Below, in pieces: positions 31,801 through 43,471 of a stretch of 64,000 nt of DNA. Below the pieces are notes generated by a model that made no database searches, had not been told where the DNA came from, and worked only from the letters and a program-made list of their open reading frames with translations. Numbering within the stretch: position 1 is the first letter of the stretch; each line of letters opens with the position of its first letter. Both the position numbers and the translations under genes were made by a program. Source of the DNA: Paraphoma chrysanthemicola (lineage: Eukaryota; Ascomycota; Dothideomycetes; Pleosporales; Phaeosphaeriaceae); assembly GCA_020744225.1 (NCBI GenBank), contig JAGMWG010000002.1:2542001-2606000 (forward strand), given 5' to 3'.

Positions 31801-32082
31801 CCCAATCTCCTCGATAAAGATACTGCATGGGTCGACCCGAAGGCGATTTCTTTCCCGCCATGGCCGCACGGTACGTTCACTTTGACTACGCTATATGGCG
31901 AGGATGGATGTGTTTACTTGAACGACGGAGGAGGCGCGGGGATCTTGGAATGTCCGAGTATGAAGGAGAGCCCAATTGGTTGCAGGGAAGATAACGAGAA
32001 ATCGGTGGAAAACGCGATCGTGAAGTGTGTTGAGAACGATGGCGAGAAAATGCTACATCGAGTCGTATTTTGTGAGTGGTAG
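28831..32082 (+). CDS. Large secreted protein with CNF/CheD-like Cys-His domain
   Basis: Exons 28831-30370 and 30464-32082 join over a 93-nt intron (GTACGT...ACAG), giving 1052 residues. The N-terminus has a signal-like stretch (LGLSAMQSFIVAAQVANG); the second Met there is an alternative start. Residues ~30-340 are Ser/Thr-rich and mucin-like. A Cys-rich segment follows near 375-450. An ordered domain begins at ~514 (GDVYVWLIGQIGASLNELQ) and contains YGCTSVIVISRKRMFLSHVY, placing Cys562 and His577 15 residues apart on adjacent strands, as in the CNF/CheD deamidase fold. A Pro-Ser linker (nt 31570-31665) leads to a C-terminal Cys-bearing domain (YYPTKRTDDNDNLNNWAFFE). Secretion and the two-exon structure are well supported. 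Enzyme activity is a hypothesis only. Confidence 0.82.
31570..31665 (+). repeat. Pro-Ser coding simple repeat
   Basis: A run of CCCTCTCCTTCG-like 6-bp and 12-bp units encodes (Pro-Ser)n followed by Pro runs. It forms the flexible linker before the C-terminal domain of the secreted protein and is likely to vary in length between strains. Confidence 0.85.
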
Positions 32083-32829
32083 GTGGACTAAGATGGGTTA
32101 TTGGCGTGCGTGTATAACGATGTGTATCACATAGATATTGGAGTATTCATTCAGTGGTACATCCAATTCCTTGAAGGTTGTGATGTGGCTTTGCTAGGGG
32201 AGACGGCAAAGTAAGAGCCACCTTTAGCATATGGTGCTCATACACAGTATGAAGTAAGGCATCTGTTGGCAGCATGATCAGGGAATCCTGTGGACATTAG
32301 ACTTATATTTACTCCTATACGATGCTCGTCATGCTTATATCTTGACTAGTGCCATTCATTTCAGTTTCGCTCCGAACTAGGCCGTGTTGACCCAACCACG
32401 GGCAGCATAGTCAAAATGACATATGGGAGAGTCAATAGTGGCCGTTGGCACTCTGTTTGATGCGCTCCATGCTCATGTAGAGCCGCCTTAAGTGAGTGAG
32501 AAGATCTGGAAAGAGCCTCGGGGGATTAAAGTGCACGCTAGGATCACGTGAGCAGGCGCAGTGCACCTTGCGCCCGCGCACAGACCTGCCGCGTCAGAAA
32601 AGTCCCGACAACGCATCGAGTGAGTTTCCTCGACAATCCATCAACAATCAATCAATGATTGCGACAGCCGTATCATTTGAAAGGGTGCCTTTCTAGCAGC
32701 TTTAAGACCCGAGTTTGACGATTAGCTTGCTGCCTGCAAGACTAATTTAAGCTGCAAAAGCCTCAAATCGGGAACGTGGCGTGTCCGCTAAGCTAAGGGT
32801 CTCCTAAATCATCAGCGTGCATCTTCAAC
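32083..32829. other. Spacer, no gene seen
   Basis: 3' flank of the secreted protein and promoter of the CCCH gene, mixed composition. Nothing recognisable. Confidence 0.45.
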
Positions 32830-34648
32830 ATGCTGGCCGACGGCAAGATCGACTCGCTCGATACACATCTTGAGCAATTCAAGCTTAACAATCAGACTGC
32901 GCAGAGCGATCTTCAGGTACAAGATCAGGTCGCGGCTCCCACATTCAATCTTACTTACGGCACGCAGAATCTCCTCCGTGAATATGGCCAGTTATTGAAT
33001 GACTACAAAGATCTGAAGAAGACCCTTGAGTCGAAGAGATCGCATGCAGGTGCTAGAGTGCCTGCAAAGTCTGCCGCGTCCGTAGCAGCAGGGAAGGCTC
33101 GCAGCCCCTATGTTCTTGTTCTCATCGATGGTGACGGCTACATCGTAAGTAGCTTTGCCGGCTGACAATAAGTGCTTCTACTGACTAGTGCAAGTTTAAC
33201 GATGAGTTAATCCGTGATAAAGAAGAGGGTGGTATGCGTGCTGCGCGAATGCTCAATGACGCAGTAGAGAAATATCTACAACAAAGCGTCCCAGAAGCTC
33301 GCAATGCTCGCGTCGTAGTTCGCATCTACGCTGACCTTACCAATCTATCGAAGCAACTAGCTAAAGCAAAGCTGGCGGGCCTGGAGAAGCGCTCCCTTGC
33401 TCCGTTCTCTGCCGCCTTCACGCGAGCAATCAGTCTTTTCGACTTTGTGGATGCCCTCGATGAGGAAGGCACCAAATTCAAGATTAGGGGTATGTTAAAT
33501 TTCAGCAAATACTATGTGGAAGTCGGTTACTGACATGCCACAGATCAACTGAAGATTGCCTCGGACGATGGCGCTTGCACCCATGTCCTGTTCGCTGCGT
33601 GCCATGATAGCGCCTATCTCTCCACACTCGTTCCCTTCAGCGGTCTACGCGAAAAACTAACGCTTGTACAAGCTGCCGGCTGGAACTCCGAGTTCCATCA
33701 ATTCAACTTGAACGTCACCCAATTCCCAACGATCTTCCGATGGTCAGACTTGCCCGCGGCGACCCCGGCTATCAAGGCCACGCAGGTTAATGGCAACGCA
33801 AAGCCGGCGCCAAAGAAGGCTTCCGCAAGCGGGCCAGCCGATCCACGTCAGTACGACACGTGGAGGAACGACTCCGCCGGCGCCAGAGATCAGCGTTCCG
33901 AGGGAGGTAGATCTACTTCATTGGCTACCAATGGCCACGCCACTGAGACTGGAACGAGCTTTAATGGTAGTAGTGCTCAGCAAAAGTCATCGTCCCAGCT
34001 ATGCCGATACTTCCAGAAGGTGTGCAAGTCCCGATTCAAATCTTCTGGTCTCTTGCTAAGAAAGTTTAGGGATTCTGCCGCTTTGGCAACAAGTGCACCT
34101 TTCAGCACGTTCCTCCGACTCTGAACGCGACAAGCCAGCAAGCACAAAACAATGCCGAAGACCGCTCGAACGTTTCGGAATATCTTCCGACGGGCACCTC
34201 AGTTGGCTACATTCCTCTAAACAAAGACGCTCAGCGCCTCGACCTCTACATGCGTCCTCCATCCCAGGAAGAATGGTCCATCTACAACTCACGTTTCCAC
34301 AAGCAAAAACCATGCAACAACTTCCACCTGCAGCGCGTCTGCACTACTTTCGGCTGCCCGTACGATCACCAGGAGCTCGAGCCTGAAGCCAGACATGTCC
34401 TAGAATACGTGCTCAAATGTAGCCCATGCCCACGTAAGAGCGAGTGCAGGCAGACTGACTGCTTCTACGGCCACATCTGCCAGAAGGATGGATGCCAGGG
34501 CCAGATGAAGGGATGTAGGATGAAGGCCGATCTGCATAATGTGGATCCGAAAATGGTGAATATGGTTCCTGCGGATGATGACGATGAGCTGGTGCATGGA
34601 GAGCCGGCGGGCGTGCAGATGCCGAATGAGAACGACTATTTGTGGTAA
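32830..34648 (+). CDS. CCCH zinc-finger protein
   Basis: Four exons (32830-33144, 33189-33489, 33544-34019, 34070-34648) give 556 residues. The N-terminal third is a coiled coil (LLREYGQLLNDYKDLKKTLE). A NYN/PIN-like alpha/beta domain follows, with VLVLIDGDGYI, then VVVRIYADLTNLS and THVLFAACHDSAYL. A first CCCH finger is formed only after splicing the third intron (LCRYFQKGFCRFGNKCTFQH). Further Cys/His clusters follow in the C-terminus (CNNFHLQRVCTTFGCPYDH; CSPCPRKSECRQTDCFYGH). The combination suggests an RNA-binding protein with a possible nuclease-like module, as in a common Pezizomycotina CCCH family. The substrate is not known. Confidence 0.9.
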
Positions 34649-35130
34649 GCATATTTGAAGGATATGCGCAAAAGCAAGAGCGAAGATCTATTCTTGCCAT
34701 TTAGCACGAGATATACAGATTGATATCAATTGGAAGTCAGTTGACTTGGTGGATAGGACTGAGAGCGAGGGGGTTGGGGAAAATAATGGACTTTGGATAG
34801 GTCTCGAGTAGCATAATTGGAGTCAAGGAAAATCTGCCATACTTGCTACATGGCGATACTTGTTCCTGAATACATTCAGACATTCCACATATCTATATTC
34901 GTTGTTCCATGTACCTTGCAATAAACCCGAGATGCACCATACACATTTTGCCAACCAACCAAATATCCCAAGGTATCAAACGCCGAGTCCCAATGCAACG
35001 CTAAAGCGAGTGTCATGATGTCCACAAACCCAAAAGTCCCCCAAAAGTCCGCCTGAATATACGTGAGAAAATGTTGGAACACGCTTCGTTCCCACTTCCC
35101 CAACCATTCGAGTCAATCAGAAACGACACA
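34649..35130. other. Spacer between convergent genes
   Basis: 3' flanks of the CCCH gene and the Cys-rich membrane protein. No gene is seen. Confidence 0.5.
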
Positions 35131-36211
35131 TCACCTCTCACTCACACCAACATACTTAAAACCCCCACCCTCGCCCTCCGCATCAACTTCCACCGGCCGC
35201 TGCATCCCATCGACCTCCACAACACCATACCGCCCCGCGCCCATACCGGGGTACTCGGGCATTGCGTCGCTCGGCCTATGTACCGGACCGTTAACCTGTT
35301 GCCAATTTTTATCCTGATACGTCGTCGTCGTCGGGAAACCATGGGGATTGAATTCCGTCACGCCCTGGAGCGGAGAGTGGAACTGTGCTGGCGGTGGTTT
35401 TTGGTGTTGGAGTCTAGCCGACTTGTTCCTGCGGCGATGTAGGATGAATATACCCAACCCAAGGAGCGTCAGGACCGTACAGCCGCCAATCGTCCCGCCA
35501 ATAATAGCCCCAAGACTGGGTTTCTTAGACGAGCTTTGCGGCGGCGTGAGTGTTGGCGTCGGACTCCCAGACGGCGTGACAGCCACGGTAACAGTTCTGT
35601 AAAGTTCATTCGGCACGGAGCTTTGTACGCCCCAGCTCCTGAGCGCGGAGCCTGTAAATGCGCTTGCTGCGCAGCCGTGTTGCGTCATGACTGTTTTGGC
35701 GTACTGGATTACGTAGCGGTAGCATTCTGGGCTGGCTTGGGCGGTGCATTTGAGGACTTGGCCGTTGGATGAGCAGGTTGAGTCTGTGCATAGAGTGGAT
35801 AGGGCGGCGGAGGGAATGCATGTTGTTGGGATTGTGCAGGCTGCGAGAGAAGATGGGTTGCAGCAGCCTTGGACGCCGTAGAGGGTGTTTGTGGCGCAGA
35901 TGGAGTTTGTGGGACATGTTATTGAGGATTCTGCGGACTCTGTCGTTAGTAAATGCGTATTGGGACGAGAAGTTCAGGGCGAAAAACGCACCAGATGCGC
36001 CAGATAAGAAAGCGCATGTATTGTCGCCTTCGGTGGCTTGACGCTTGAAGAGATCGAAGCCGCGAATTTGGGGTGCGGGCGTTGGTGCTGGACTCCAGTT
36101 GTCTGCTGCTGCGGCAGCGAATACGGTGGGTTCTGGAATTGCCCATGGGAAGGCTGCGGCGGAGATGGATGTCGGTGCAAGAAGCACAAAGAAGATGCGC
36201 GTCAACAACAT
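35131..36211 (-). CDS. Cys-rich type I membrane protein
   Basis: Exons 35992-36211 and 35131-35939 join over a 52-nt intron (GTGCGT...ACAG), giving 342 residues. There is a signal peptide (MLLTRIFFVLLAPTSISAAA), then an extracellular domain with many cysteines after splicing (CPTNSICATNTLYGVQGCC, CTIPTTCIPSAALSTLC, CSSNGQVLKC). A Ser/Thr/Pro stalk and a transmembrane helix follow (LGAIIGGTIGGCTVLTLLGL, then HRRRNKSAR as stop-transfer). A cytosolic tail of ~110 residues ends GGFKYVGVSER. The layout is common among fungal surface proteins. No named family is recognised and the ligand is unknown. Confidence 0.88.
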
Positions 36212-37565
36212 CGTGGGTCCATGTGTGAAGCCAATATGAGCCTTGGGCTGCTCTCAAGCTGCAATAACTGCGGGAAGCGGTCAGGTGTTACTGAACACAA
36301 CACGCTTGGGTGTTGTCGTGAGGTCGAAATACGCAAGCACTCGCGCTGATCGTTACGCGAACAAGCGGACTATAAGAGGCTCTGGCTGGGGCGGGCTGAG
36401 CCAGATGCGGCCGGGTCCCCAGCCTGCCAGGTCGAGGCTCCCTTGTGTGCTCGGGTCATACGCGACATGACGAGTCCGTGCGACCACAGTGAATCGCTCA
36501 GATCATGCGGGTAAGCCATGCTAGAAGTGCGTTGGCGTGTGCATCGGAAACACATCTCGCTCGCCGCACAACGAATGGCAGGATGTGGATAAAGCCATTG
36601 TACACGTAAACATGAGATCCGACCACTAAAAGGAAAGCTAGTCGCAGAGATGGCTACCGGGCGCAGAGGTAAGCATGCTGGGGCTGAGCAGAGTGCAGAC
36701 TGGTGGGGTGGTTGGCGATTGGGCCAGAGCGTGCATGTGGCTTGCCCGGGGATACAAATATAGCAGAGCGGCCGGTTGGAGAGCGAGCTGCACAATGATG
36801 CTTGAGAGATCCCTAGATGATGTGGTACATGGTATTTATCGAATCACATTGCTGTCTGAGATCCGCAAATCTGGGGTCGAAGACGGTGAAACACATATCG
36901 ATGATTTCCACGTGGGGTGCCGGCACTGCCTCGATGCCGAGTCGTTCGTGCTTGGTTCACGCTTACTCAGAACGCGTCCGTGCCATGTCATGGTGCCCGA
37001 TGCTTAACAAAGAAGACGGTCGCAAGATTGCAGAGATCAAAGAAGATGTTGATTGTCGAGTGGTATGAAACAAAGGTTCTTTGAGGGCTTCCAGAAGCTA
37101 CTTTACAGACTATGTTTCAGCGTCTTGCCGTGTCAAGAAAGGCTGTCGATCGTCAAGAAGCATGAGACCGGCGTTGATCGAGGCCTCCCAGCCGATGTTG
37201 TCAATGGACCCAACTGAAACATAGCCCAAATAGATCCTCCTGTAAGACTGAGTCCTCCCTTGCCATTTGGCAAGATGATCGTGCCTCGTCTTGCTCTCAT
37301 GTGACATTTGTCGTGCGATGCGCCAGAACACGAATGTGGCTAGAAACATGGAAACATGCGAACTTCTAAATCTTCCGGAGTTGCATATTTACACGACTCT
37401 GGGGCCTTACGAGCGGCCTGGCCAAAGCAATAATCTTGAACGACTCCACCAATGCGCGCATACCATGGTTCGTTGATTCTGTTGAAATGAGTATAATATC
37501 CCTGCAGGAAGATGTCTGGAAAGCTTCTCGGCGCACAATTACTCTAAATTCTAGTACACTATAGG
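36212..37565. other. Spacer of 1.35 kb, no gene seen
   Basis: Short frames on both strands (36370-36795 minus, 36675-37007 plus) have no ordered or family-like segments. Promoter of the Cys-rich membrane protein and 3' flank of the multi-pass protein. Confidence 0.45.
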
Positions 37566-39062
37566 TTACTGTCCGAGATGAGGAATGAACTGCTGCCATA
37601 CAGTAGTCTTATAGCAGCTTGACGGCAGGGAACGCATGGCCGCAAAGTCTTCCACAACTATGTAGAGTCGCGCTACGAGATGTATGAAACAAAGAAGCTG
37701 CAGGAGTGCAGCCGTAGGAAGAGGAAGGGAAAGCCGAGGATTCTGGCTAGTAGTATTGTTTCTCATCCAGTCCCAGAGCGTGCGAGGCCTTGGCCGTAGT
37801 CCTTCACTCGTTCGAGATCCATCTTTGCGCCTGCCAGAGGGGATCATGCTGCGGCTCTGATCTGTTTCCGGAACATCTGAGCCCTTCCTGGCCGCCAGGC
37901 TATACCGGAGGTAAGGCCAGATTCGAAAGGTCGTTTCTGTCACAATAAAACAAGCAATCAAAGTTCCAAGAGCAGTTAAAGACGCCACTCTCCAAAGTAG
38001 TTGTTCTCTTTGCGATGGTAGGCTCAAGTGCCAACCTGCAACAAATATAGCACAAAACCCAAAGTAGTAAATAGTACCCAGGCTAAAAAACCAAGCTGAA
38101 ATCTCGGCGCTGCTGAAGTTCGAAAATCGATCAATTGGGCGTACGCGAGTTCCAGCAGGTATGCCAAATCCTCGAACCGCAACTCTAAAATGAGCCCAAT
38201 AGATCATCCAGAACCATTCCCTGCGATCAAGGAAGTCCAATGGAGTGCGGTCATAGGGTTCGCGTGCAGCCTCACCACCAGTCAATAGTATTTCTGCCAT
38301 GCTTGCATTGGTGGTGAGTATTTCGGATTGGCTCACATCAGCGGGTTTGTGCCACCAAAAGAACATGGTCGGCAAGCTTGCGTATATGAATGCCACAGTA
38401 GTCAATTCGATAGCTGTTGGACTAAGGTTTTGGGCAGTTCGTGTAAAGAAATTGGCTAGAAACCAGACAGTCTGGGTAATCATCAGAGATCGGGTCAAGT
38501 TATCGACTTTGTTCCGATCCAAGATCCGCCCTGTCAGAGCTGGAGGAACCGCGACGAATTCGTGTTGAATTAACCAGAGGAGTTGTTTTGCGGATATAGG
38601 AAAGGGAACCCAGTCGCGTGTTTGTAATACAAAGCCGCCCATTTCTGCGAAAAATGCATGCTGAGACGACCATTCATCGATATTAGCGGCCTTAAAGTCC
38701 TTGACAGATTGTCTTGCAGCAAAGTATTGGCCACTAGCGGCCATCGTGATGACCTCTGGTGTGAACAGAGTCAGAACGAAGATCATTGCTTTACGTTGTA
38801 ATTTTGTCCCATTCGTGTCGTGACGACCTGGTACGTTGAGGCAGAGCATCGACCAGCAGCACAAGAAAATGGTGCTCGTGCAGCTCCAGAGGATATCCAT
38901 GGTCCCTCTTTCGCGAGGCGATGGAGTCCAGCCTTGCCGGAGCTCTTGCTCTCCACGAGCCATGTGCAGGCTCGAGGTGTCCGCAAATCCGACCTTTGAC
39001 AACGGCTGCGAGGTCACATAGGCGCATAGATTCAACGTTAGGAAGGCTAGTTGAGGAAGCAT
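37566..39062 (-). CDS. Multi-pass membrane protein of unknown function
   Basis: One exon, 498 residues. It begins with a hydrophobic leader (MLPQLAFLTLNLCAYVTSQP) and has several membrane spans, including GTMDILWSCTSTIFLCCWSM, TTVAFIYASLPTMFFWWHKP, FSLGTIYYFGFCAIFVAG and VASLTALGTLIACFIVTET. Notable soluble segments are EWSSQHAFFAEMGGFVLQTR and AVPPALTGRILDRNKVDNL. This pattern is that of a large, fungus-specific family of uncharacterised membrane proteins; no transport or enzyme motif is visible. The AT-rich block just upstream may mark a local breakpoint. Confidence 0.85.
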   Translation of the reverse strand: MLPQLAFLTLNLCAYVTSQPLSKVGFADTSSLHMARGEQELRQGWTPSPRERGTMDILWSCTSTIFLCCWSMLCLNVPGRHDTNGTKLQRKAMIFVLTLFTPEVITMAASGQYFAARQSVKDFKAANIDEWSSQHAFFAEMGGFVLQTRDWVPFPISAKQLLWLIQHEFVAVPPALTGRILDRNKVDNLTRSLMITQTVWFLANFFTRTAQNLSPTAIELTTVAFIYASLPTMFFWWHKPADVSQSEILTTNASMAEILLTGGEAAREPYDRTPLDFLDRREWFWMIYWAHFRVAVRGFGIPAGTRVRPIDRFSNFSSAEISAWFFSLGTIYYFGFCAIFVAGWHLSLPSQREQLLWRVASLTALGTLIACFIVTETTFRIWPYLRYSLAARKGSDVPETDQSRSMIPSGRRKDGSRTSEGLRPRPRTLWDWMRNNTTSQNPRLSLPLPTAALLQLLCFIHLVARLYIVVEDFAAMRSLPSSCYKTTVWQQFIPHLGQ

Positions 39063-39591
39063 GGTGAAGTGGTGTTGTGATGGGCGGCTATAGATTGGTA
39101 AATGGTACTGATGAAGTCTTTATGAACGGGGACTCTGTAGAGTCCGAAAGTATCGCTAAGCGAAGGGGGCTGAAGTGAAACACCGCCTCATCATCTCATG
39201 GCTGTGCTAGTTTGTAGACCAATCACAAGACATACTTTGAAACTAAATTAGGCAGCAAATGTAGCACATGTTAGTTCTACTACGTACAAGTAACAATTAT
39301 TAAGTACGTTACTACTTACTCTTTAAATACAAGTATAATAGTGAAAGAAGAATCTAATATAAAGTTAAAACAATAAATACTGATAGTAATACTATGAATT
39401 TTTTTCTGTATACTAGGGTCTAGTATAGAAAGAGTTTAAGAGTTGCTTACACTTATTATAGCTTAATAGACTTATAAGGTAATGTTTAAGATGTTTAAAG
39501 AGGAAAAATCTCTCGTTACACTATGATGTTCGCTACGTCGTAGAGGATGTTACAAGTGATGTACATGTCGTATCGTGTCTGAGAGGATAGC
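39063..39591. other. AT-rich spacer
   Basis: Roughly 39240-39530 is very AT-rich with TA-rich strings and no frames, as in decayed or RIP-affected sequence. No gene is seen. Confidence 0.55.
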
Positions 39592-40047
39592 TCAGTCGCG
39601 TTTGTGGGGTCCCTTGATCTTCGGGTACATTCTGGACAGGTGGTAGTTGATGTTGTTCTTCTTCTGGTTCGGGTTGCGCTGGAGAGATGGTTAGCATGCA
39701 ACTCCCACCAGCGGCAGTAAACCCATACCGGTGCATCCATGCATTGCCGTAGCTTCTGTTCGAGCTGCGCACAGCCTTGTACACTATATCCTGAAGACGC
39801 CCAGCAGCCTATGACACCTTTATTAGCCTTTTCACTCTCTCGTGTCCTGCCGCCTCGCGCTCTTTATATGCAGTCCAGGACCAATTGCACAATTGCATTG
39901 TATCCACGCACCTAGTACAGATGACATGGCGCCCAGACATGGGTTCGCCTCTGGCTTGTTCGGTCGTCGGACGCGGAGCTTGGGGAGTGGGGGAAGCGGC
40001 CGGTGGGTGACGGACTGCACGGCGCTGCCCTGGGGTTTCGGAACCAT
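39592..40047 (-). CDS. MRP10: Mitochondrial small-subunit ribosomal protein mS37 (MRP10)
   Basis: Three short exons (39912-40047, 39729-39808, 39592-39678) join to a 100-residue basic protein. It carries a twin CX9C (CHCH) motif: CLGAMSSVLGC and CAQLEQKLRQC, each with exactly nine residues between the cysteines. The C-terminal motif (CMDAPRNPNQKKNNINYHL, then SRMYPKIKGPHKRD) is that of Mrp10/CHCHD1, a component of the mitoribosomal small subunit imported through the Mia40 pathway. The start at 40045-40047 (MVPKPQG) gives the usual length; a Met at 40146 would add an unlikely leader. No single unspliced frame shows it. Confidence 0.9.
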
Positions 40048-40357
40048 GGTGAAGTGCGTGTTCGTATAGAAGATCTTCGGAGACACGGAGGGCGTATCAG
40101 GCGTGGCTGCGATGGGATCAGTTGCTGGAGTGTCGATGCGATCCAAAAGATTCGAGCCGCGGAAACGGCCTAATCGGGGTTAGCGCAGCTTCCTCCGATG
40201 TTTGGAGCTTTGTTGTGGTCTGGTCGCCGCTGCCTGCCAACGGTCCGACACGCACAACCAACGACTTTGCACCCTTGCCTGGTGACTGCAGCGGACGGTA
40301 TTCACGATTATATAGCATTCTTTCATACCAAGTATCGCTATATCGTGATTGCCTAAT
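40048..40357. promoter_or_regulatory. Divergent promoter, MRP10 / disordered acidic protein
   Basis: 310 bp between divergent starts. No gene is seen and no motif stands out. Confidence 0.4.
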
Positions 40358-43196
40358 ATGGTCCCGTCACCGCGCAAACGCGCGCCGCGGTCGCCATTCC
40401 GCCAAACATGGGACGAGACCGACGCTGCCTTCCTCGACCCGAACTCCCTGCCGGTAGCCAGAATACCCCGAGGATGGGAACGCAAGCAGGAGACAAAGAA
40501 GACGGAGGAAGGCAAAGACAAGAAGATCTGGCGCAGGTTCAACCTCAGGTCGCGTGCGCCCGACACGATGGAAGAACAAGACGAGGAGGAGCACGATGTG
40601 CGGTCGAGAGCAGTCAAGAAGCGGCAGCACATGAGCCCAAAGGCTATGGAGAAGACGGCGTCGCGACTCAATGGCAGGAAGCGCGCCTTCAAAGCGACGC
40701 GCTGGGACCGGAGAAAGAGCGTGCTGCCAAGTACGCCTCTGTTCTGTCTCCTCATGCCGCAAACCACTAATGTTTTGAGTAGGGAAGAAGACGTCAAGTA
40801 CTGAGCAAGCCGCCATGGACGCAGCAGATTCGGCCGACGAGAGCGACGACGCGAATACGACGCGAGATGGCGGCATGGATGAATCGATTACAGAGCCGGA
40901 CACCACAAATGATACAGTGGTCGCACGTGGCACAATCCCTACATACGATGACAGGCGAGGCACATTCACATTCCACATGGACGCTGAGACAGTCGAGGAT
41001 CTGCCTGACTACGAAAGCCTGGACGGTCTCGGTGACGTTGACGAACCATTCCCTGGCGAAGACGCGACCATCGCCCAATTCTTCCACTCACCTGTCAAGA
41101 AGTCTTCCGTGTACACGTTCGGCTCACCTGAAAAGATCGAATACCCCACGTTACCTCAAATCACCCCTTCGACCACTGAAGTTGACCAGTCGGACATTAT
41201 AATTGACGTCGCTGTCGGCAACGGGGATGAAGAAATGACTGAAACAGGAGGGCATCTCGACAACGGCATGGAACACGAGTCTGTACACATGATCAAAAAT
41301 GCCCCCCAGGCTGCAGATGTCAACGACAGCCAGGTCGCAGTATCTACTGAGTCAACTCTGGGCGGTGAGAGGGCGGCAACGACGGCCACTTCCACGGATA
41401 TCAGCTATCCAATTCTCCCCAGCGAAAGTCTTATGAGCGATCCTGCAGAAGCCGAGCTGCCTTCGCCGGGGCGAAGTATCGACGAACTCGCACTGGAGGC
41501 TGCCGAATTAGGAGACGAAATATCCGCGGATGCGGAGCCACTCCCAGCTCCCAATGTTGAAGATCATGTGATGGCAGACGATGCCGAAACCGACAGCGCG
41601 GAGGACGAGTTCACTGAAGCTTCATTGCAGCTCAACATCCAACGAGACTTCGATGAGGCAGTACAGAAGGAGCAAGTTTCAGTCGCATCGCCTTCGAAGG
41701 ACCAAACACAGTCGGCGTCAGGAGAACCGATCGGGCCTGAGTCTAAAGCGAACACCGAAGATGTGCAGGAATCAGAAGCCGAGGTGCAAAAAGAGCGCCA
41801 TGATGATTTTTATCACGAGTCACACTCCGAGAAGCACATGGAAGATATCACCGATGGTCTAACACTTTCCTTTGGCTCCTCTAAAGCCGCTTCACGCGAG
41901 CCCACTCCACGTAAACTGCACTCGCCTCCTCCGCCGCCAATTCAGTCTGGTCTGGACGATGCGACCATGACCATCGCTCTAGATGACGATACAGCGCTCC
42001 TCAAAGATTTCCTCAACCGCGCTGCTGCGAGCAAGGCGGAGAAGGCGGCAGTATTGACACACCGGCGAGAATCTCTACAGAATCGCCGCGACTCAGATGT
42101 CATCCGCCACGCCCTCGCATCACCTCGCAAAGCACTCGAAGATAAAGACCCGAACTCGCCATCAAAGTACGACACTGAGTTGACTCTCGACCTGTCACAG
42201 ACTCTCACACTCAGCATGCCAACTGAAGGCTCAATTCCTCCAACGCCACGTCAGGATGACCAAGAAGGTACGGCAGAGGAGAGGTCTCTGCGTGGGTCAA
42301 GGCGATCGTCTCGAGCCAAGAAGTCACGACTGCCCGCACCCGCATCTGCGGCGCAAGTGCAAACATCGAAGATCGCCATTCGGCGGGCTGACGGCAACGA
42401 GCATGTCATCCTTAAGAAGAGCGATGCACAGGAGCTCGCTACCTTGACACGGGCCAACACGCGCAAGAATAAGCAAGGGGCGTTCAATGTCACTGTTCGC
42501 CTCATGAAACTCGCTGCCGATGCGGATAAGCTCCCTCCGGTTGATGACTCGACGCGAGAGATCGTTCTTGGAAAGAACATTCGCTGGGACGAGCAGCTGG
42601 CCTACTATCAAGAAAACCCCGAGACAGTGGCCGAAGCTGAGAGTTTGGCAACGCCAGATGAGTTGAGTATGGAGGACGCGTCTGCGCCTACTACGAAGAA
42701 GTCAAAAATTTCCAAGAGCTCAACGCCTAAGATCAGGAGGGTCCGAGGCCTTGGAACTGCAAACGGAACTCCTGGAAAGGGCTTGCTTGCACCAGCCTCT
42801 CTACTTCCAGAAGACGTTCAGGCTGAAAGGGAAACAGCACAACCCGCGGTCCAACAGCTCCCACGACCGAAGGCCAGCAAGATTAAGAAGATGCCGGTTG
42901 CATCGACGACAGCAGCTCCAGCGCCGAGTGCGGTTGAAAGCAAGCTGCCGACTCTCGATGTCGTCCCTGTGGGCATTGAACCAACTAAGGAACGAAAGTC
43001 GCGTCTCGCGGCTCCCAGGAAAGTCACGCTACCTCAGTCGACGGCCTCTCTCGCAGTCGAAGGCAAGGAGAACACACTAAGGACCGGTATCAGCGGCGCG
43101 ACACCCAAAAAGGGCATTCCTGCACCCAAGGTCATTATCCCATCGAGCGTAGGCATGGAGTCCGGCCTACCTAGAAGGAGAGGACGGAAAATTTGA
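40358..43196 (+). CDS. Disordered acidic/basic protein, probably nuclear
   Basis: Exons 40358-40730 and 40783-43196 join over a 52-nt GTACGC...GTAG intron, giving 928 residues. The N-terminus is basic (MVPSPRKRAPRSPFRQTWDE, WRRFNLRSRAP). The middle is long, acidic and Ser/Thr-rich. Helical segments include LLKDFLNRAAASKAEKAAVL and EHVILKKSDAQELATLTRAN. Phospho-site and KR-rich stretches follow (TPKIRRVRGLGTANGTPGKG), ending SGLPRRRGRKI. This suits a chromatin- or spindle-associated scaffold, but I recognise no domain. It converges on ADE13, 275 bp away. Confidence 0.85.
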
Positions 43197-43471
43197 ACTG
43201 GTGTTGCAACAGTGATGAATTGATGAAGCGCTTGATTTTTCTCCTCGGAGTTTTATACCTTTCTCTTGCATGTAGGGCGCGTTTAGGCAATTGTGTTTGG
43301 ATGCATAGGGGTCCTGGGAAGGAAGGCATTTTGTGTGAATGCGGTTATCGTGGCATTCTCGTGCATGATAAGCGGCGCAATTTTCCCGTCATAATTGATT
43401 GCATTCATCACATAAAACTTTTCCCGTCTAACGTCATATACTTTCAGTATACCCACCCGACGTCACACACT

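Noticed and set aside
36370..37007. Overlapping frames at 36370-36795 (minus) and 36675-37007 (plus)
   Set aside because: Antiparallel frames of similar length without ordered or conserved character; typical chance frames.
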